NCBI GenBank assembly: GCA_049599735.1
Contig: JBMYOX010000031.1
Coordinates: forward strand, 1-40,541
Direction of reading: 5' to 3'
Source of the DNA: Pontibacterium sp049599735
GTDB taxonomy: Bacteria > Pseudomonadota > Gammaproteobacteria > Pseudomonadales > Balneatricaceae
Length of the DNA: 40,541 bases
Shown here: one piece after another, positions 7,951 to 16,749 of the stretch
Numbering within the stretch: the first letter of the stretch is position 1
How the letters are laid out: the number at the start of each line of letters is the position of its first letter
Notes under the pieces: generated by a model
Told to the model about the DNA's origin: nothing
The model's input: the letters and a program-made list of their open reading frames with translations, nothing else
Database searches by the model: none
Program-made: the position numbers and the translations under genes

Positions 7951-9309
7951 GTGGCAGATTTTGATTTTGATCTCTTTGTAATTGGTGCCGGTTCGGGTGG
8001 TGTTCGGGCAGGGCGTATGGCGGCGGCAATGGGCGTTAAAGTGGCCGTGGCAGAGGATCGTCATTTAGGTGGCACTTGTGTCAACGTTGGTTGTGTGCCA
8101 AAGAAGTTATTTGTTTATGCGTCCCATTACGCTGAAGATTTTGAAAATGCAGCAGGTTTTGGCTGGACCTCAGGTTCTGCTCAATTTGACTGGCCAACGC
8201 TGCGTGATAACAAAACAAAAGAAATTGAACGTCTTAATGGTATTTACCGCAATTTGCTGGTTAATTCCGGCTGTCAGTTGATTGAGGGGCGTGCCACCCT
8301 GGTTGATGAGCATCGGGTTGCAGTGGGTAACCAGACCTATACAGCAGAACGTATTCTGATTGCGGTTGGTGGCTGGCCAAATGTACCTGAATTTCCAGGC
8401 AGTGAGCATGTGATCAGCTCAAACGAAGTGTTCTATCTTGATGAATTTCCTAAGCGTGCGCTTGTGGTCGGCGGGGGTTATATTGCGGTTGAGTTTGCCG
8501 GTATTTTTGCAGGCTTGGGCGCCAAGACCGATCTGATTTATCGGGGTGATATGTTCCTGCGGGGTTTTGATAATGAAGTCCGGGAATTTACCGCCGCAGA
8601 AGTGGCTAAAAAAGGTGTAAACCTGCGTTTTAACAGCAATATTACCGCCATTAAGAAGCAGGCTGACGGCTCACTTCTGGCAACCTTGACTGATGGCAGT
8701 ACACTGGAAACGGATGCAATTATGTATGCAACCGGTCGTAACCCTAAAGTGCAGGGCCTGGGGCTTGAAATTCTGGGCATTGAGCAGGCTAAAAATGGCG
8801 CCATTGTTGTCAATGATGAGTTTCAGACCAGCGTACCCTCGGTCTATGCCATTGGTGATGTGATTGATCGTGTCCAGCTTACACCGGTTGCGCTGGCGGA
8901 AGGTATGGCGCTGGTGAAGAACTTATATGGTGGGCAGTCATTGAAAGTTGACTACGATCTGATTGCGACTGCTGTTTTCTGTCAGCCAAATATTGGCACG
9001 GTAGGTTTGTCGGAAGAACAGGCGCGTGAGCGTTATGATCAGGTTGATGTGTATAAATCAAATTTCCGCGCCATGAAGCACACATTAAGTGGCAGTGACG
9101 AAAAAACCTTTATGAAAATGCTGGTTGATCGTGACACTGACAAGGTGCTGGGTGTGCATATGGTGGGTCCGGATGCCGGTGAGATTATCCAGGGTATTGC
9201 AGTCGCATTAAAAGCGGGTGCAACTAAAGCGGTATTTGATTCAACCATCGGCATTCATCCAACAGCTGCAGAAGAGTTTGTGACCATGCGTGAGCCTGCC
9301 AGGTCATAA
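7951..9309 (+). CDS. gor: Glutathione reductase
   Basis: NADPH-dependent flavoenzyme that reduces glutathione disulfide, 452 residues, the normal length. FAD binding is shown by GAGSGG near residues 12-17, the redox disulfide by GGTCVNVGCVPKK (Cys43, Cys48), NADPH binding by GGGYIAVEFAG, and the acid-base pair by GIHPTAAEEF (His436, Glu441). The start is a GTG with AAGGAG seven bases before it. The gene ends in a textbook terminator at 9336. It is adjacent to exonuclease III, so both are oxidative-stress defence genes, although they are divergently transcribed. Confidence 0.95.
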   Translation: MADFDFDLFVIGAGSGGVRAGRMAAAMGVKVAVAEDRHLGGTCVNVGCVPKKLFVYASHYAEDFENAAGFGWTSGSAQFDWPTLRDNKTKEIERLNGIYRNLLVNSGCQLIEGRATLVDEHRVAVGNQTYTAERILIAVGGWPNVPEFPGSEHVISSNEVFYLDEFPKRALVVGGGYIAVEFAGIFAGLGAKTDLIYRGDMFLRGFDNEVREFTAAEVAKKGVNLRFNSNITAIKKQADGSLLATLTDGSTLETDAIMYATGRNPKVQGLGLEILGIEQAKNGAIVVNDEFQTSVPSVYAIGDVIDRVQLTPVALAEGMALVKNLYGGQSLKVDYDLIATAVFCQPNIGTVGLSEEQARERYDQVDVYKSNFRAMKHTLSGSDEKTFMKMLVDRDTDKVLGVHMVGPDAGEIIQGIAVALKAGATKAVFDSTIGIHPTAAEEFVTMREPARS

Positions 9310-9335
9310 AAGGTATTTATAGACTTTAACTAAAG

Positions 9336-9360
9336 CAGGCCGCATCAGCGGCCTGTTTTT
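9336..9360 (+). terminator. Rho-independent terminator of gor
   Basis: CAGGCCGC and GCGGCCTG form an 8-bp GC-rich stem with loop ATCA, followed by TTTTT. On the opposite strand the stem is followed by CTTTAG, so it may also stop the convergent diguanylate cyclase transcript ending at 9379. Confidence 0.9.
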
Positions 9361-9378
9361 ATGACGGCTTCCGGAAAA

Positions 9379-10404
9379 TCAGGGTGCAATCTTAACCAGA
9401 TTACGCCCGCTTTCTTTGGCACTATATAGTGCTTTATCAGCACGCTCGATCAGATTATCGATCGTGTCTTTTGTGCGGCTTTGCGCAACACCAAAAGATG
9501 CTGAAATTGAGCTGATCACTTCGCCTGATTTTTTCTGCTTAATACGAATGGCCTGGATTTTTCCCCGGAGGGTCTCAGAAAGGAGAGCACCATCTTCAGC
9601 CGACAGGCCGGGCATCAGAATTGCGAATTCCTCTCCGCCATAACGCACGGGCAGCAGAGGCTGGTTGCAGTGTTCGAGTAAAAGCTGACCCACGTACTGG
9701 AGTACTTTATCGCCCATCAGGTGGCCGTAGGTATCATTAAAATGTTTAAAGTGATCCACATCCAGAATAACCAGTGTGACTGCGCCTGACGTCCGGGCGT
9801 GCAGCAGGGTGTTCAATTCTGCTTCAAAAACACGGCGATTAAAAAGCTGGGTCAGCGGATCTAAGCGCGCATCCTGGCGTGTTTTTTCAAGTTCTGCTTT
9901 GAGGGATTCAATTTCAGATTGTGCATCATCAATTCGGGTCTGAAAACGTTGTGTACTGGCACTGATAACTTCAGTCTGCTGTGTCAGAGTTTCTATGATT
10001 GACTCAAGTGGCAGGTCTGAGGCATGACTGGTTTCGGATTGAAGTGCAGACAAGCTCTCTTTTAAAATGTTGGAATAGTCCCCGGTATGCTCTGCTGTTT
10101 CGCTGGCATGTGAGTCCAGATCATTCACCAGTGTAATCAGGCCCGCCTGAATGTTTTCGGCGCTGTCGACCTCATCTTTAATCATGTGTTCACGAAACAT
10201 TTGTTCGCCGACAAGACTCGGGCAGGTGCCGTAGGTGGTCAGGGTTTTATCCAGTGCCAGGTTCAGATCCGGGACGCGCTTTGAAACATAGGTATACCAC
10301 AAAGCATAATTGAGGGGGTTGGGTGGAATATTATGCTTAACCATCAAGGGAATTGCCTGGCGCAGATATTCAGCGGCCTGGCCTGTGTTTTCAGCGAATT
10401 TCAT
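9379..10404 (-). CDS. Cytoplasmic diguanylate cyclase (GGDEF)
   Basis: Predicted c-di-GMP synthase of 341 residues with no membrane segment. The N-terminal ~145 residues form a soluble helical region with PPNPLNYALWYTYV near 27-40, a pattern seen in other cytoplasmic GGDEF proteins. Residues ~145-178 look like a coiled coil rich in Glu, Gln and Lys. The GGDEF domain follows, with DVDHFKHFNDTYGH and an intact GGEEF at 256-260. No RxxD inhibitory site is seen. I chose the ATG at 10404 because AGAGG precedes it; a GTG five codons upstream is the alternative. No EAL or HD-GYP partner is encoded next to it. Confidence 0.9.
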   Translation of the reverse strand: MKFAENTGQAAEYLRQAIPLMVKHNIPPNPLNYALWYTYVSKRVPDLNLALDKTLTTYGTCPSLVGEQMFREHMIKDEVDSAENIQAGLITLVNDLDSHASETAEHTGDYSNILKESLSALQSETSHASDLPLESIIETLTQQTEVISASTQRFQTRIDDAQSEIESLKAELEKTRQDARLDPLTQLFNRRVFEAELNTLLHARTSGAVTLVILDVDHFKHFNDTYGHLMGDKVLQYVGQLLLEHCNQPLLPVRYGGEEFAILMPGLSAEDGALLSETLRGKIQAIRIKQKKSGEVISSISASFGVAQSRTKDTIDNLIERADKALYSAKESGRNLVKIAP

Positions 10405-10797
10405 ACAACCTCTTCGCACTCCTGACTATTATTTGTATCGGTGCCGGTAACCGGATCGTTGCTATCAAACGGCGCGGTTACGTAAAATAATGCTCACATA
10501 AAAAATAGGTTATAGCATTGATTTAACAGCTATCCTTGCTGATTTTGGAACCTTTTCTTCACACCTCAGTTGAGTATCGGTGGTTGTTCCGGTTACTGCA
10601 AGATTATTTGTGTTTAAACAGGATCTAAAGCTGCCGGGCGATGATATGGTTAACGTTTAAAACACGGGGAACGTGCTGACAAACCATAAAAATGCACTGT
10701 ACCCGACCAAATCAGTATTTACGGTTCGTTTAATATCAGCATAAATTATCAGAGCTTCCTTACATAAAATAAAAATAAAGGGCAAAGGGTCGTTGTG
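10405..10797. other. Intergenic region without a gene (393 bases)
   Basis: Divergent spacer between the cytoplasmic diguanylate cyclase and the SulP transporter. It should hold both promoters. I find no convincing ORF, RNA gene or strong hairpin, and no FNR-type dyad. Confidence 0.6.
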
Positions 10798-12456
10798 ATG
10801 CAGTTGGTGAAGGGGCGCAGCCGGGAAAACTTCAAGGGTGATATATACGGAGGTCTGACGGCGGCAGTGGTTGCGCTACCACTGGCGCTGGCCTTTGGAG
10901 TGTCATCAGGGGCTGGTGCTATTGCGGGTATATACGGGGCTATATTTGTGGGCCTGTTTGCTGCGTTATTTGGTGGCACACCCTCTCAGGTTTCAGGCCC
11001 CACCGGGCCTATGACCGTGGTAATGGCGGCTGTTTTTACGCAATTTTCCGCCCTTGATCCTGAGTCCGGCCCGGTACTTGCCTTTACCGTTGTGATTATG
11101 GCGGGCGCCCTTCAGGCTTTGTTTGGGCTATTAAAACTGGGTAAATACATTACCCTGATGCCTTTTCCGGTGATATCCGGCTTTATGAGCGGCATCGGCG
11201 TTATTATTATTGTCTTGCAGTTGGGGCCTTTGTTGGGGCACGCGGCGGCACCCGGTGTTGCGGCTTCAGTGCAGGCATTACCTGCATTTATAGCGTCAAC
11301 TAATATCAGCGCGCTTTTTCTGGGGAGTTTGTCTCTTGCCATTGTACTTTTTTTACCCGGCCCGGTTTCCCGCCGTGTGCCTTCAGCACTTGTTGCACTG
11401 ATACTGGGCACACTGGTATCACTCTTTCTGTCCCAGGGCAGTGATCTCCGGTTAATTGGTGAAATACCAACAGGACTGCCTTCGATTCAATGGCCAACGT
11501 TTGAGCCCGCGCTGTTTCAGACTATGCTGCAATCGGCAATCATGCTTGCCGCACTCGGTTCGATAGATTCACTGCTGACCTCGCTGGTGGCCGACAATAT
11601 GACCAAAACCCATCATGATTCAGACCGTGAACTGGTCGGGCAGGGTATCGGTAATATGGTGGCCGGTCTGTTCGGTGGACTGCCAGGTGCGGGCGCTACG
11701 ATGCGAACCGTGGTTAATATCCGTGCAGGTGGTAAAACACCCATCTCAGGGGCATTGCATGCGCTGATTCTGCTGGCGATTGTGTTGGGAGCAGGTTCTC
11801 TGGCTGAAATGATTCCCCATGCGGTGCTGGCGGGTATTCTGATAAAAGTGGGTCTGGATATTATCGACTGGAAATTCCTGCAACGCATCCATAGGGCGCC
11901 GCTGTTTGTGGTTGGTCTGATGTTGATGGTGTTTGGACTGACCGTATTTGTGGATCTGGTGACGGCTGTATTAGCAGGTGTATTTCTGGCGAATATTATT
12001 ACGGTAAAGCGTCTGGCCGATGCACAGGTTAATGCTGTTCAGGTTGTGAGTTGCGACCCTGAAGATCATGGGTTTCTGACCAGGCAGGAGAGCCGGATTC
12101 TATGTCGGGCAGAAGGCCGTATTCTGCTTTATCATTTTAACGGCCCGGTCAGTTATGGGGCAGCTAAAGGTATCAGCAAAAAATTGCAGGAGGCACATAG
12201 CCATGACACCCTCGTGTTCGATTTTGGCAAAGTGCCCATGATCGATGTGTCCACGGCGATGGCGATTGAAGATATGATTATTGATACCCAAAGTGCAGAA
12301 CGTGAAGTCTATGTAATTGGCACTAACGAGGTGGTGTATAATGTGCTTTCACGTATGCAGATACTTAAACTGCTACCTGAGCATTGCCTGCATGACGAGC
12401 GTGAACCGGCACTTAAAATGGCCTATTCACACCTTGAGAAGGTGATTGAGCGATAA
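10798..12456 (+). CDS. SulP-family anion transporter with STAS domain
   Basis: Inner-membrane SLC26/SulP transporter of 552 residues for inorganic anions such as sulfate or bicarbonate. The substrate is not readable. The N-terminal ~400 residues form the 12-14-helix transport core, beginning with GDIYGGLTAAVVALPLALAFG and including GLPGAGATMRTVVNIRAGG, a signature of bacterial SulP proteins. A cytoplasmic STAS domain occupies about 440-545. The start is ATG 10798, eight bases after AAAGGG, with a GTG one codon earlier also possible. The 3' end overlaps the convergent YigZ gene by 34 bases. Confidence 0.9.
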   Translation: MQLVKGRSRENFKGDIYGGLTAAVVALPLALAFGVSSGAGAIAGIYGAIFVGLFAALFGGTPSQVSGPTGPMTVVMAAVFTQFSALDPESGPVLAFTVVIMAGALQALFGLLKLGKYITLMPFPVISGFMSGIGVIIIVLQLGPLLGHAAAPGVAASVQALPAFIASTNISALFLGSLSLAIVLFLPGPVSRRVPSALVALILGTLVSLFLSQGSDLRLIGEIPTGLPSIQWPTFEPALFQTMLQSAIMLAALGSIDSLLTSLVADNMTKTHHDSDRELVGQGIGNMVAGLFGGLPGAGATMRTVVNIRAGGKTPISGALHALILLAIVLGAGSLAEMIPHAVLAGILIKVGLDIIDWKFLQRIHRAPLFVVGLMLMVFGLTVFVDLVTAVLAGVFLANIITVKRLADAQVNAVQVVSCDPEDHGFLTRQESRILCRAEGRILLYHFNGPVSYGAAKGISKKLQEAHSHDTLVFDFGKVPMIDVSTAMAIEDMIIDTQSAEREVYVIGTNEVVYNVLSRMQILKLLPEHCLHDEREPALKMAYSHLEKVIER

Positions 12457-13028
12457 GGCTGCAGGGCAAGTTCGAATGCGGGTAGTAAAGTCTGCTCAAT
12501 GTCTGCATTCACGATTAATTTGTCCTGCCAGATTCGTTCATGTACATGTAATGAAAATTGATCAATCAGATGCTCAAGCTGTCCGGTCATTTCAAAACCG
12601 GCCCGAAGTTGCAAGGCTTGCATCGGAATGACAATTTCCAGTGGCAGACTGTCCAGGCATTCACGCAATGCCTGGCTATAGGCACGCACCAGTCCTCCGG
12701 TACCCAGTTTAGTACCGCCAAAATACCGTGTGACGACCGCTGTAATATCGCCTATCCCGCTGTGCTCTAAAAGCCCGAGCATTGGCCGCCCGGCCGTGCC
12801 TTTGGGTTCTCCATCATCACTGCAGCCTTTGGTTTGTATGTCGGCGGGGCAGCCTGCTACCTGTGCCCAGCAATTATGACTGGCTGAAGTATGTTCGACC
12901 CGGATTTGGTTAATAAAGGCCTGTGCTTCAGGTTTATCAGCAGTGGGTGCAATCGTGGTTATAAAGCGGCTGTGTTTGACGATCAGTTCGGTGCGGTGCC
13001 ACTTAGCGGGTTTTTGATACTCAGTCAC
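12423..13028 (-). CDS. yigZ: YigZ/IMPACT-family protein
   Basis: Protein of 201 residues of the IMPACT/YigZ family (UPF0029 fold), a probable regulator of translation or RNA-binding protein of uncertain role. The conserved block CSDDGEPKGTAGRPML and VTRYFGGTKLGTGGLVRAYSQAL is complete. The C-terminal ~70 residues form the second small domain. I prefer the GTG at 13028 because it overlaps the stop of the upstream CDF gene as GTGA, gives the family length (E. coli ~204), and starts close to the conserved KHSRFI. A start at 13067 would run 43 bases into the CDF gene. Translation is probably coupled to it. Confidence 0.9.
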   Translation of the reverse strand: MTEYQKPAKWHRTELIVKHSRFITTIAPTADKPEAQAFINQIRVEHTSASHNCWAQVAGCPADIQTKGCSDDGEPKGTAGRPMLGLLEHSGIGDITAVVTRYFGGTKLGTGGLVRAYSQALRECLDSLPLEIVIPMQALQLRAGFEMTGQLEHLIDQFSLHVHERIWQDKLIVNADIEQTLLPAFELALQPYRSITFSRCE

Positions 13029-14176
13029 CGGCGGGCGCCACACCAGATTGTGATGCCCTGAAGCCATTCAGGCTGATTCATGGCAAGGCGCAGTTCCTGC
13101 TCCAGTGAGTCCAGTTGCTGTATATCACTGAACTGCTCCGGCCCGAAAAAAAGTTCTATATTAATGTGGTCACTGTAATTGAGTAACAAACGATCAGGTT
13201 TGCCCAGCCCAGGTGCTGCTTCCGTCAGGGCCTGGTTAATCAACGTCTCTATTTCAGAGCGCATAGGCAAAGTGGTGCAAAGCACTTCCTGCTCGTCATC
13301 ATTATACGTATCTATATGGAAGATAACGTGGCCAATTTCCTGGAAGGATTCCTGGAGCCGGTGCACGGCCATATCACCAATAAAATGTCCCTCAGAGGCC
13401 GATAAGGCAGGTGCTACCTGAATATGCATTTCAAGCTGGCTCTGGCCAGCCATTTTACGGCTTTTAAAGCTATGTACGTCCAAAATACCATCAACATGCA
13501 TTACTTCTTCACGGTAAGCGCTTATACACTTCTCAGGTAATGCGGTATCCACCAGTTCTTTAATGCTGTCCCAGGTCATTTCCCAGCCGATCTTGCCGAC
13601 GATTAAAGAGACGACCAGAGCGGCCAGGGCATCGAGCCATAGCACTCCGGCCATGGCACCGCCAATACCAATAAAGACAACAATAGAGGAGAGTGCATCG
13701 GTTCTTGAATGCCAGGCATTGGCAATAATCAGGTCGGATTTTATTTCCCGGCCAACCTTTACGGTGTAGTGATAAATCCACTCTTTACCCAGTATTGAGG
13801 CCGCTGCAACAATTAGAGCGGGCCACTCGGGTGTCAGGGGGGGGGCGTCTGAAAATAATAATTTGCTGCTTTCATAGGCCATAGCACCTGCAACGGCAAT
13901 AAGCACACAGCCCAAAACAACCGTGCCTACTGTTTCAAAGCGACCATGGCCCCAGGGGTGGTCTTCATCGGGTGCCTGATGGGATATTCGCAGCACCACA
14001 ATGACCATAGCGTCAGTGACTAAATCCGACAAAGAATGTACACCGTCCACAACCAGTGCACTGGAGTGTGACAGCAGGCCAACGATAATTTTTGCCAGGC
14101 CCAGGACTAAATCTAGTACAGCGCCAACGAGAGTGACTTTTTCGGCGGCTTTTTGATGACTTATTTCTCTACTCAT
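13025..14176 (-). CDS. Cation diffusion facilitator (metal efflux)
   Basis: Inner-membrane CDF transporter of 383 residues that exports divalent metals (Zn, Fe, Co or similar) by proton exchange. Six helices lie in the first ~215 residues. Metal-site motifs are DGVHSLSD with a further Asp four residues on, HPWGHGRFE after helix two, and NAWHSRTDALSS in helix five. The C-terminal cytoplasmic domain is longer than usual: after the ~80-residue metal-binding fold come about 90 more residues. An in-frame GTG 57 bases upstream exists but lies before the natural MSREISHQKAAEK start. The ribosome site is weak. It forms an operon with yigZ. Confidence 0.9.
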   Translation of the reverse strand: MSREISHQKAAEKVTLVGAVLDLVLGLAKIIVGLLSHSSALVVDGVHSLSDLVTDAMVIVVLRISHQAPDEDHPWGHGRFETVGTVVLGCVLIAVAGAMAYESSKLLFSDAPPLTPEWPALIVAAASILGKEWIYHYTVKVGREIKSDLIIANAWHSRTDALSSIVVFIGIGGAMAGVLWLDALAALVVSLIVGKIGWEMTWDSIKELVDTALPEKCISAYREEVMHVDGILDVHSFKSRKMAGQSQLEMHIQVAPALSASEGHFIGDMAVHRLQESFQEIGHVIFHIDTYNDDEQEVLCTTLPMRSEIETLINQALTEAAPGLGKPDRLLLNYSDHINIELFFGPEQFSDIQQLDSLEQELRLAMNQPEWLQGITIWCGARR

Positions 14177-14557
14177 AAAGGCAAGGATACCGCGAAAATA
14201 AATTGCTGTCGTGGTTGACGGGGGGTGAAACACAGTCAGTTTGACTGAGAATTTTTGAGGACCGGCTGTTTTTCCGTGAGAAAGCTGGGATCTTTAACTA
14301 ATTAGGGCTAAATTAACAATGTTTAGTGAGAATTGTATTGTAACTTATTGATTTTCAATAATGATCGATTTCTGCTCAAAAAGCAGTCAATTTAACGGAT
14401 GGCAAGTGAGTACGGCCCTTGAATGACAGTTTCAGGACTAAATACACAGCGTTATCCACAGCTAATGTGGGTATCCCTTGCTGAGCCTTAAACGGTGGGC
14501 CTTGGCGCGATATCCTGGCAAACTTTATCGTTAATTGCAGACAAGGAAGGATGAGAA
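14177..14557. other. Intergenic region without a gene (381 bases)
   Basis: Divergent spacer between the CDF and BASS transporter genes. It holds a dyad TTATTGA-TTT-TCAATAA at 14345-14361, a small hairpin CTGCT-CAAAA-AGCAG just after it, and one perfect DnaA-box sequence TTATCCACA at 14452. The dyad could be an operator for either gene. No ORF is supported. Confidence 0.5.
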
Positions 14558-15430
14558 ATGGAAAACAGCCTGATGACACAATGGATCTTGCCAGCAGCAC
14601 TTTTTAGCATAATGCTCGGTGTAGGCATGTCACTGCGTGTGGCTGACTTTAAACGTGTGCTCAGTTCACCCGGTGTGGTTGTAATGGGTGTGAGCATGCA
14701 GCTTTTATTATTGCCATTGTTGGGTTTTGTCGTAGTTAACCTGCTGGCATTGCCTCCGGCGCTGGCGATTGGCCTGATGATTTTAACTTTTTCACCAGGT
14801 GGTGCAACGTCAAATATGATCACTTACCTGGCAAGAGGTGATACAGCGCTTTCAGTCTGTATGACAGCGACAGTCAGTCTGATTGCTCCGTTTACTCTGC
14901 CATGGTTAACTTTATGGGCGTTGACGCACTGGCAGGGAGAAGCGCAAGCGATTAACTTCCCTGTTTACACAACCACGTTGAAATTAGTTGTAATGACCGT
15001 TGTACCGGTTGTACTGGGAGTCGCTATACAGCACTGGCACTCTGCATTCTGTGCGCGCTTACAAAAGCCCGTCAAGATGCTCTCAATGGTGTTTCTATTG
15101 CTGGTGGTTGTGGGTATTGCAAAAGCGAATTGGGTACGTCTGCCGGAATTGGTGATGCAGTTAGGGCCTGCCGTTATGTTATTAATCGGTCTGGCATTTA
15201 CAGTGGGCTTTGGTTTGGCGCGCAAGCTGCGTCTGGATAAAACCCAGTCGCTCACGCTGGCAATTGAAGTGGGGATTCAGAATGCAGGTACCGCACTGTT
15301 AGTAACCGGGATGGTGTTACAAAATGCTGAAATGTCAGCAACGGCACTTACTTACGGTATTCTGATGAACCTTCCGGCATTTGCTTTAATTTTTTACCGT
15401 AATCGTTTTAATGTTGTGCCCGCGAGCTGA
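14558..15430 (+). CDS. BASS-family (bile acid:Na+ symporter-like) transporter
   Basis: Inner-membrane protein of 290 residues with about nine hydrophobic helices. SPGGATSNMITYLARGDTALSV is the characteristic substrate and sodium-binding segment of the BASS/SBF family, and EVGIQNAGTALLV near residue 235 is the second conserved segment. Bacterial members carry organic anions such as pantoate, pyruvate-like acids or sulfonates, so the substrate remains open. AAGGAAGG precedes the ATG by about nine bases. The 3' end nearly abuts the convergent queE gene, with two bases between them. Confidence 0.88.
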   Translation: MENSLMTQWILPAALFSIMLGVGMSLRVADFKRVLSSPGVVVMGVSMQLLLLPLLGFVVVNLLALPPALAIGLMILTFSPGGATSNMITYLARGDTALSVCMTATVSLIAPFTLPWLTLWALTHWQGEAQAINFPVYTTTLKLVVMTVVPVVLGVAIQHWHSAFCARLQKPVKMLSMVFLLLVVVGIAKANWVRLPELVMQLGPAVMLLIGLAFTVGFGLARKLRLDKTQSLTLAIEVGIQNAGTALLVTGMVLQNAEMSATALTYGILMNLPAFALIFYRNRFNVVPAS

Positions 15431-15432
15431 GC

Positions 15433-16062
15433 TTATTCGATGCCCAGAATTTTATGGGTCTGTAAGCTGAGTTTCCAGCGCGGGTGTTCAAGGCAGTAGC
15501 GTACAGTGTCCTGGGTGTGCATAGGCCTGAGGGGGCTGTCCAGGGGTTGCAGATAAAAGTGTGTGAACGTCATATCTGCAAAACGCTCCGGCATCGCCAG
15601 AGGCTGGGGGTAGACCAGTTTTAATTCATCACCGCTTTTAATGACCAGTTCAGCATCTGCCTTAGGGCTGACGCAGATCCAATCGATATGCAGGGGCAGA
15701 GGACGGGTGCCATTGGTTTCAATCGCAACCTCAAAACCGGCGTTATGACAGGCATTGACCAGCGCCTGGTCAAGCTGCAAGGCGGGTTCACCGCCAGTAA
15801 AAATCACGTAACGGTAGTTTTGATTTTCAGGCCAAAGTGAGAGTAGCTTTTGAACTAACAGGTCGGCGGTGGCAAATTTACCCCCCTGATCACCGTCAGT
15901 ACCAATAAAGTCAGTATCACAAAAATTACAAACAGCTGAACCTCTGTCCTGTTCCCGACCCGACCAAAGGTTGCAGCCACTGAAACGACAAAAAAGTGCG
16001 GGCCGTCCGGTGTGAGCACCTTCGCCCTGTAAACTGTAAAAGATCTCTTTAATTGAATACAT
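15433..16062 (-). CDS. queE: 7-carboxy-7-deazaguanine synthase, CX14CX2C type
   Basis: Radical-SAM enzyme that converts 6-carboxytetrahydropterin to 7-carboxy-7-deazaguanine in queuosine synthesis, 209 residues. The N-terminus YSIKEIFYSLQGEG is the family signature. The cluster-binding cysteines are spaced C-X14-C-X2-C (Cys30, Cys45, Cys48), the variant known from Burkholderia multivorans QueE, instead of CX3CX2C. TGGEP follows as expected for SAM binding. I chose the ATG at 16062; a TTG 48 bases upstream would add a non-conserved N-terminus. Other queuosine genes (queC, queD) are not in the window. Confidence 0.92.
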   Translation of the reverse strand: MYSIKEIFYSLQGEGAHTGRPALFCRFSGCNLWSGREQDRGSAVCNFCDTDFIGTDGDQGGKFATADLLVQKLLSLWPENQNYRYVIFTGGEPALQLDQALVNACHNAGFEVAIETNGTRPLPLHIDWICVSPKADAELVIKSGDELKLVYPQPLAMPERFADMTFTHFYLQPLDSPLRPMHTQDTVRYCLEHPRWKLSLQTHKILGIE

Positions 16063-16131
16063 GTGCTTAGTTATGGCCGGAAAATGCGGTAGTCTACACG
16101 CCTTGATCAATTATAGGTAGCGGAGCCATTC

Positions 16132-16641
16132 ATGAAGTTGCAGGAAATTAATAAACCGGTCTATCGGAATAAGCAGCGTAAGCTGGCCATTGTTTTTGGT
16201 TCGGTTTTTCTGGTGCTGGGGCTGTCTATCTCTGCTGCATTCAGAGCCTGGTCAGGAAACCCTGAAGGCGAGAATATGTCCACCAATATGGCCGGTGTTT
16301 TGCTGGGTATGCTGATTACAGCCGGGATTTTTTATCTGTTTAAAAGCCGACCTTATTTTGATGAAATTCGTTACGCCTGGAATCTGAAACGTCAGGTATT
16401 AAAAATTCAGAATAAAAAGCATCTGTGGAAAGATAAAGTGGTTGCCGGTGACCAGACCGCTGCAACAGTGATGGCATTTTATTATGCGGGTGTTATCCAG
16501 TTGCAACATCTGGAAAATAATGAATTCGGGCAAAAAGAAATGTCAGATGAGCGGGCTGAGTTTGAAGCTCGGTGTGTGCCCCATAATCTGACGCATGATG
16601 CTAACCATTTTAGTATTGATATGCTGCTTGAGGTTAAGTAA
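16132..16641 (+). CDS. Small membrane protein, DUF3087-like
   Basis: Protein of 169 residues with two predicted membrane helices (about 17-38 and 52-70) and a cytoplasmic C-terminal half rich in charged residues. The opening MKLQEINKPVYRNKQRK and overall layout recall the DUF3087 family, whose function is unknown; I could not verify this by alignment. It is divergent from queE with a 69-base spacer that contains TTGATCAA. No catalytic motif is visible. Confidence 0.7.
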   Translation: MKLQEINKPVYRNKQRKLAIVFGSVFLVLGLSISAAFRAWSGNPEGENMSTNMAGVLLGMLITAGIFYLFKSRPYFDEIRYAWNLKRQVLKIQNKKHLWKDKVVAGDQTAATVMAFYYAGVIQLQHLENNEFGQKEMSDERAEFEARCVPHNLTHDANHFSIDMLLEVK

Positions 16642-16749
16642 TTGCTTTGGATGATTAATCCTAAGTCTAAATCCGATCAATGGAGTTTAGTATCTGCTTG
16701 GTGTATAACGTTTCTATATAACCAATAAAGATAACAATATAACCACCGG

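Noticed and set aside
13029..13067. Upstream start for the YigZ gene
   Set aside because: It would extend the protein with non-conserved residues inside the CDF gene, while the GTG at 13028 overlaps the CDF stop as GTGA and gives the family length.
14452..14460. Perfect DnaA box TTATCCACA
   Set aside because: It is a single site with no AT-rich unwinding region, further boxes or dnaA/dnaN/gidA genes. A chance 9-mer is likely, so not an origin.
16102..16113. TTGATCAA near queE as an FNR box
   Set aside because: The half-sites abut without the four-base spacer required for FNR binding.
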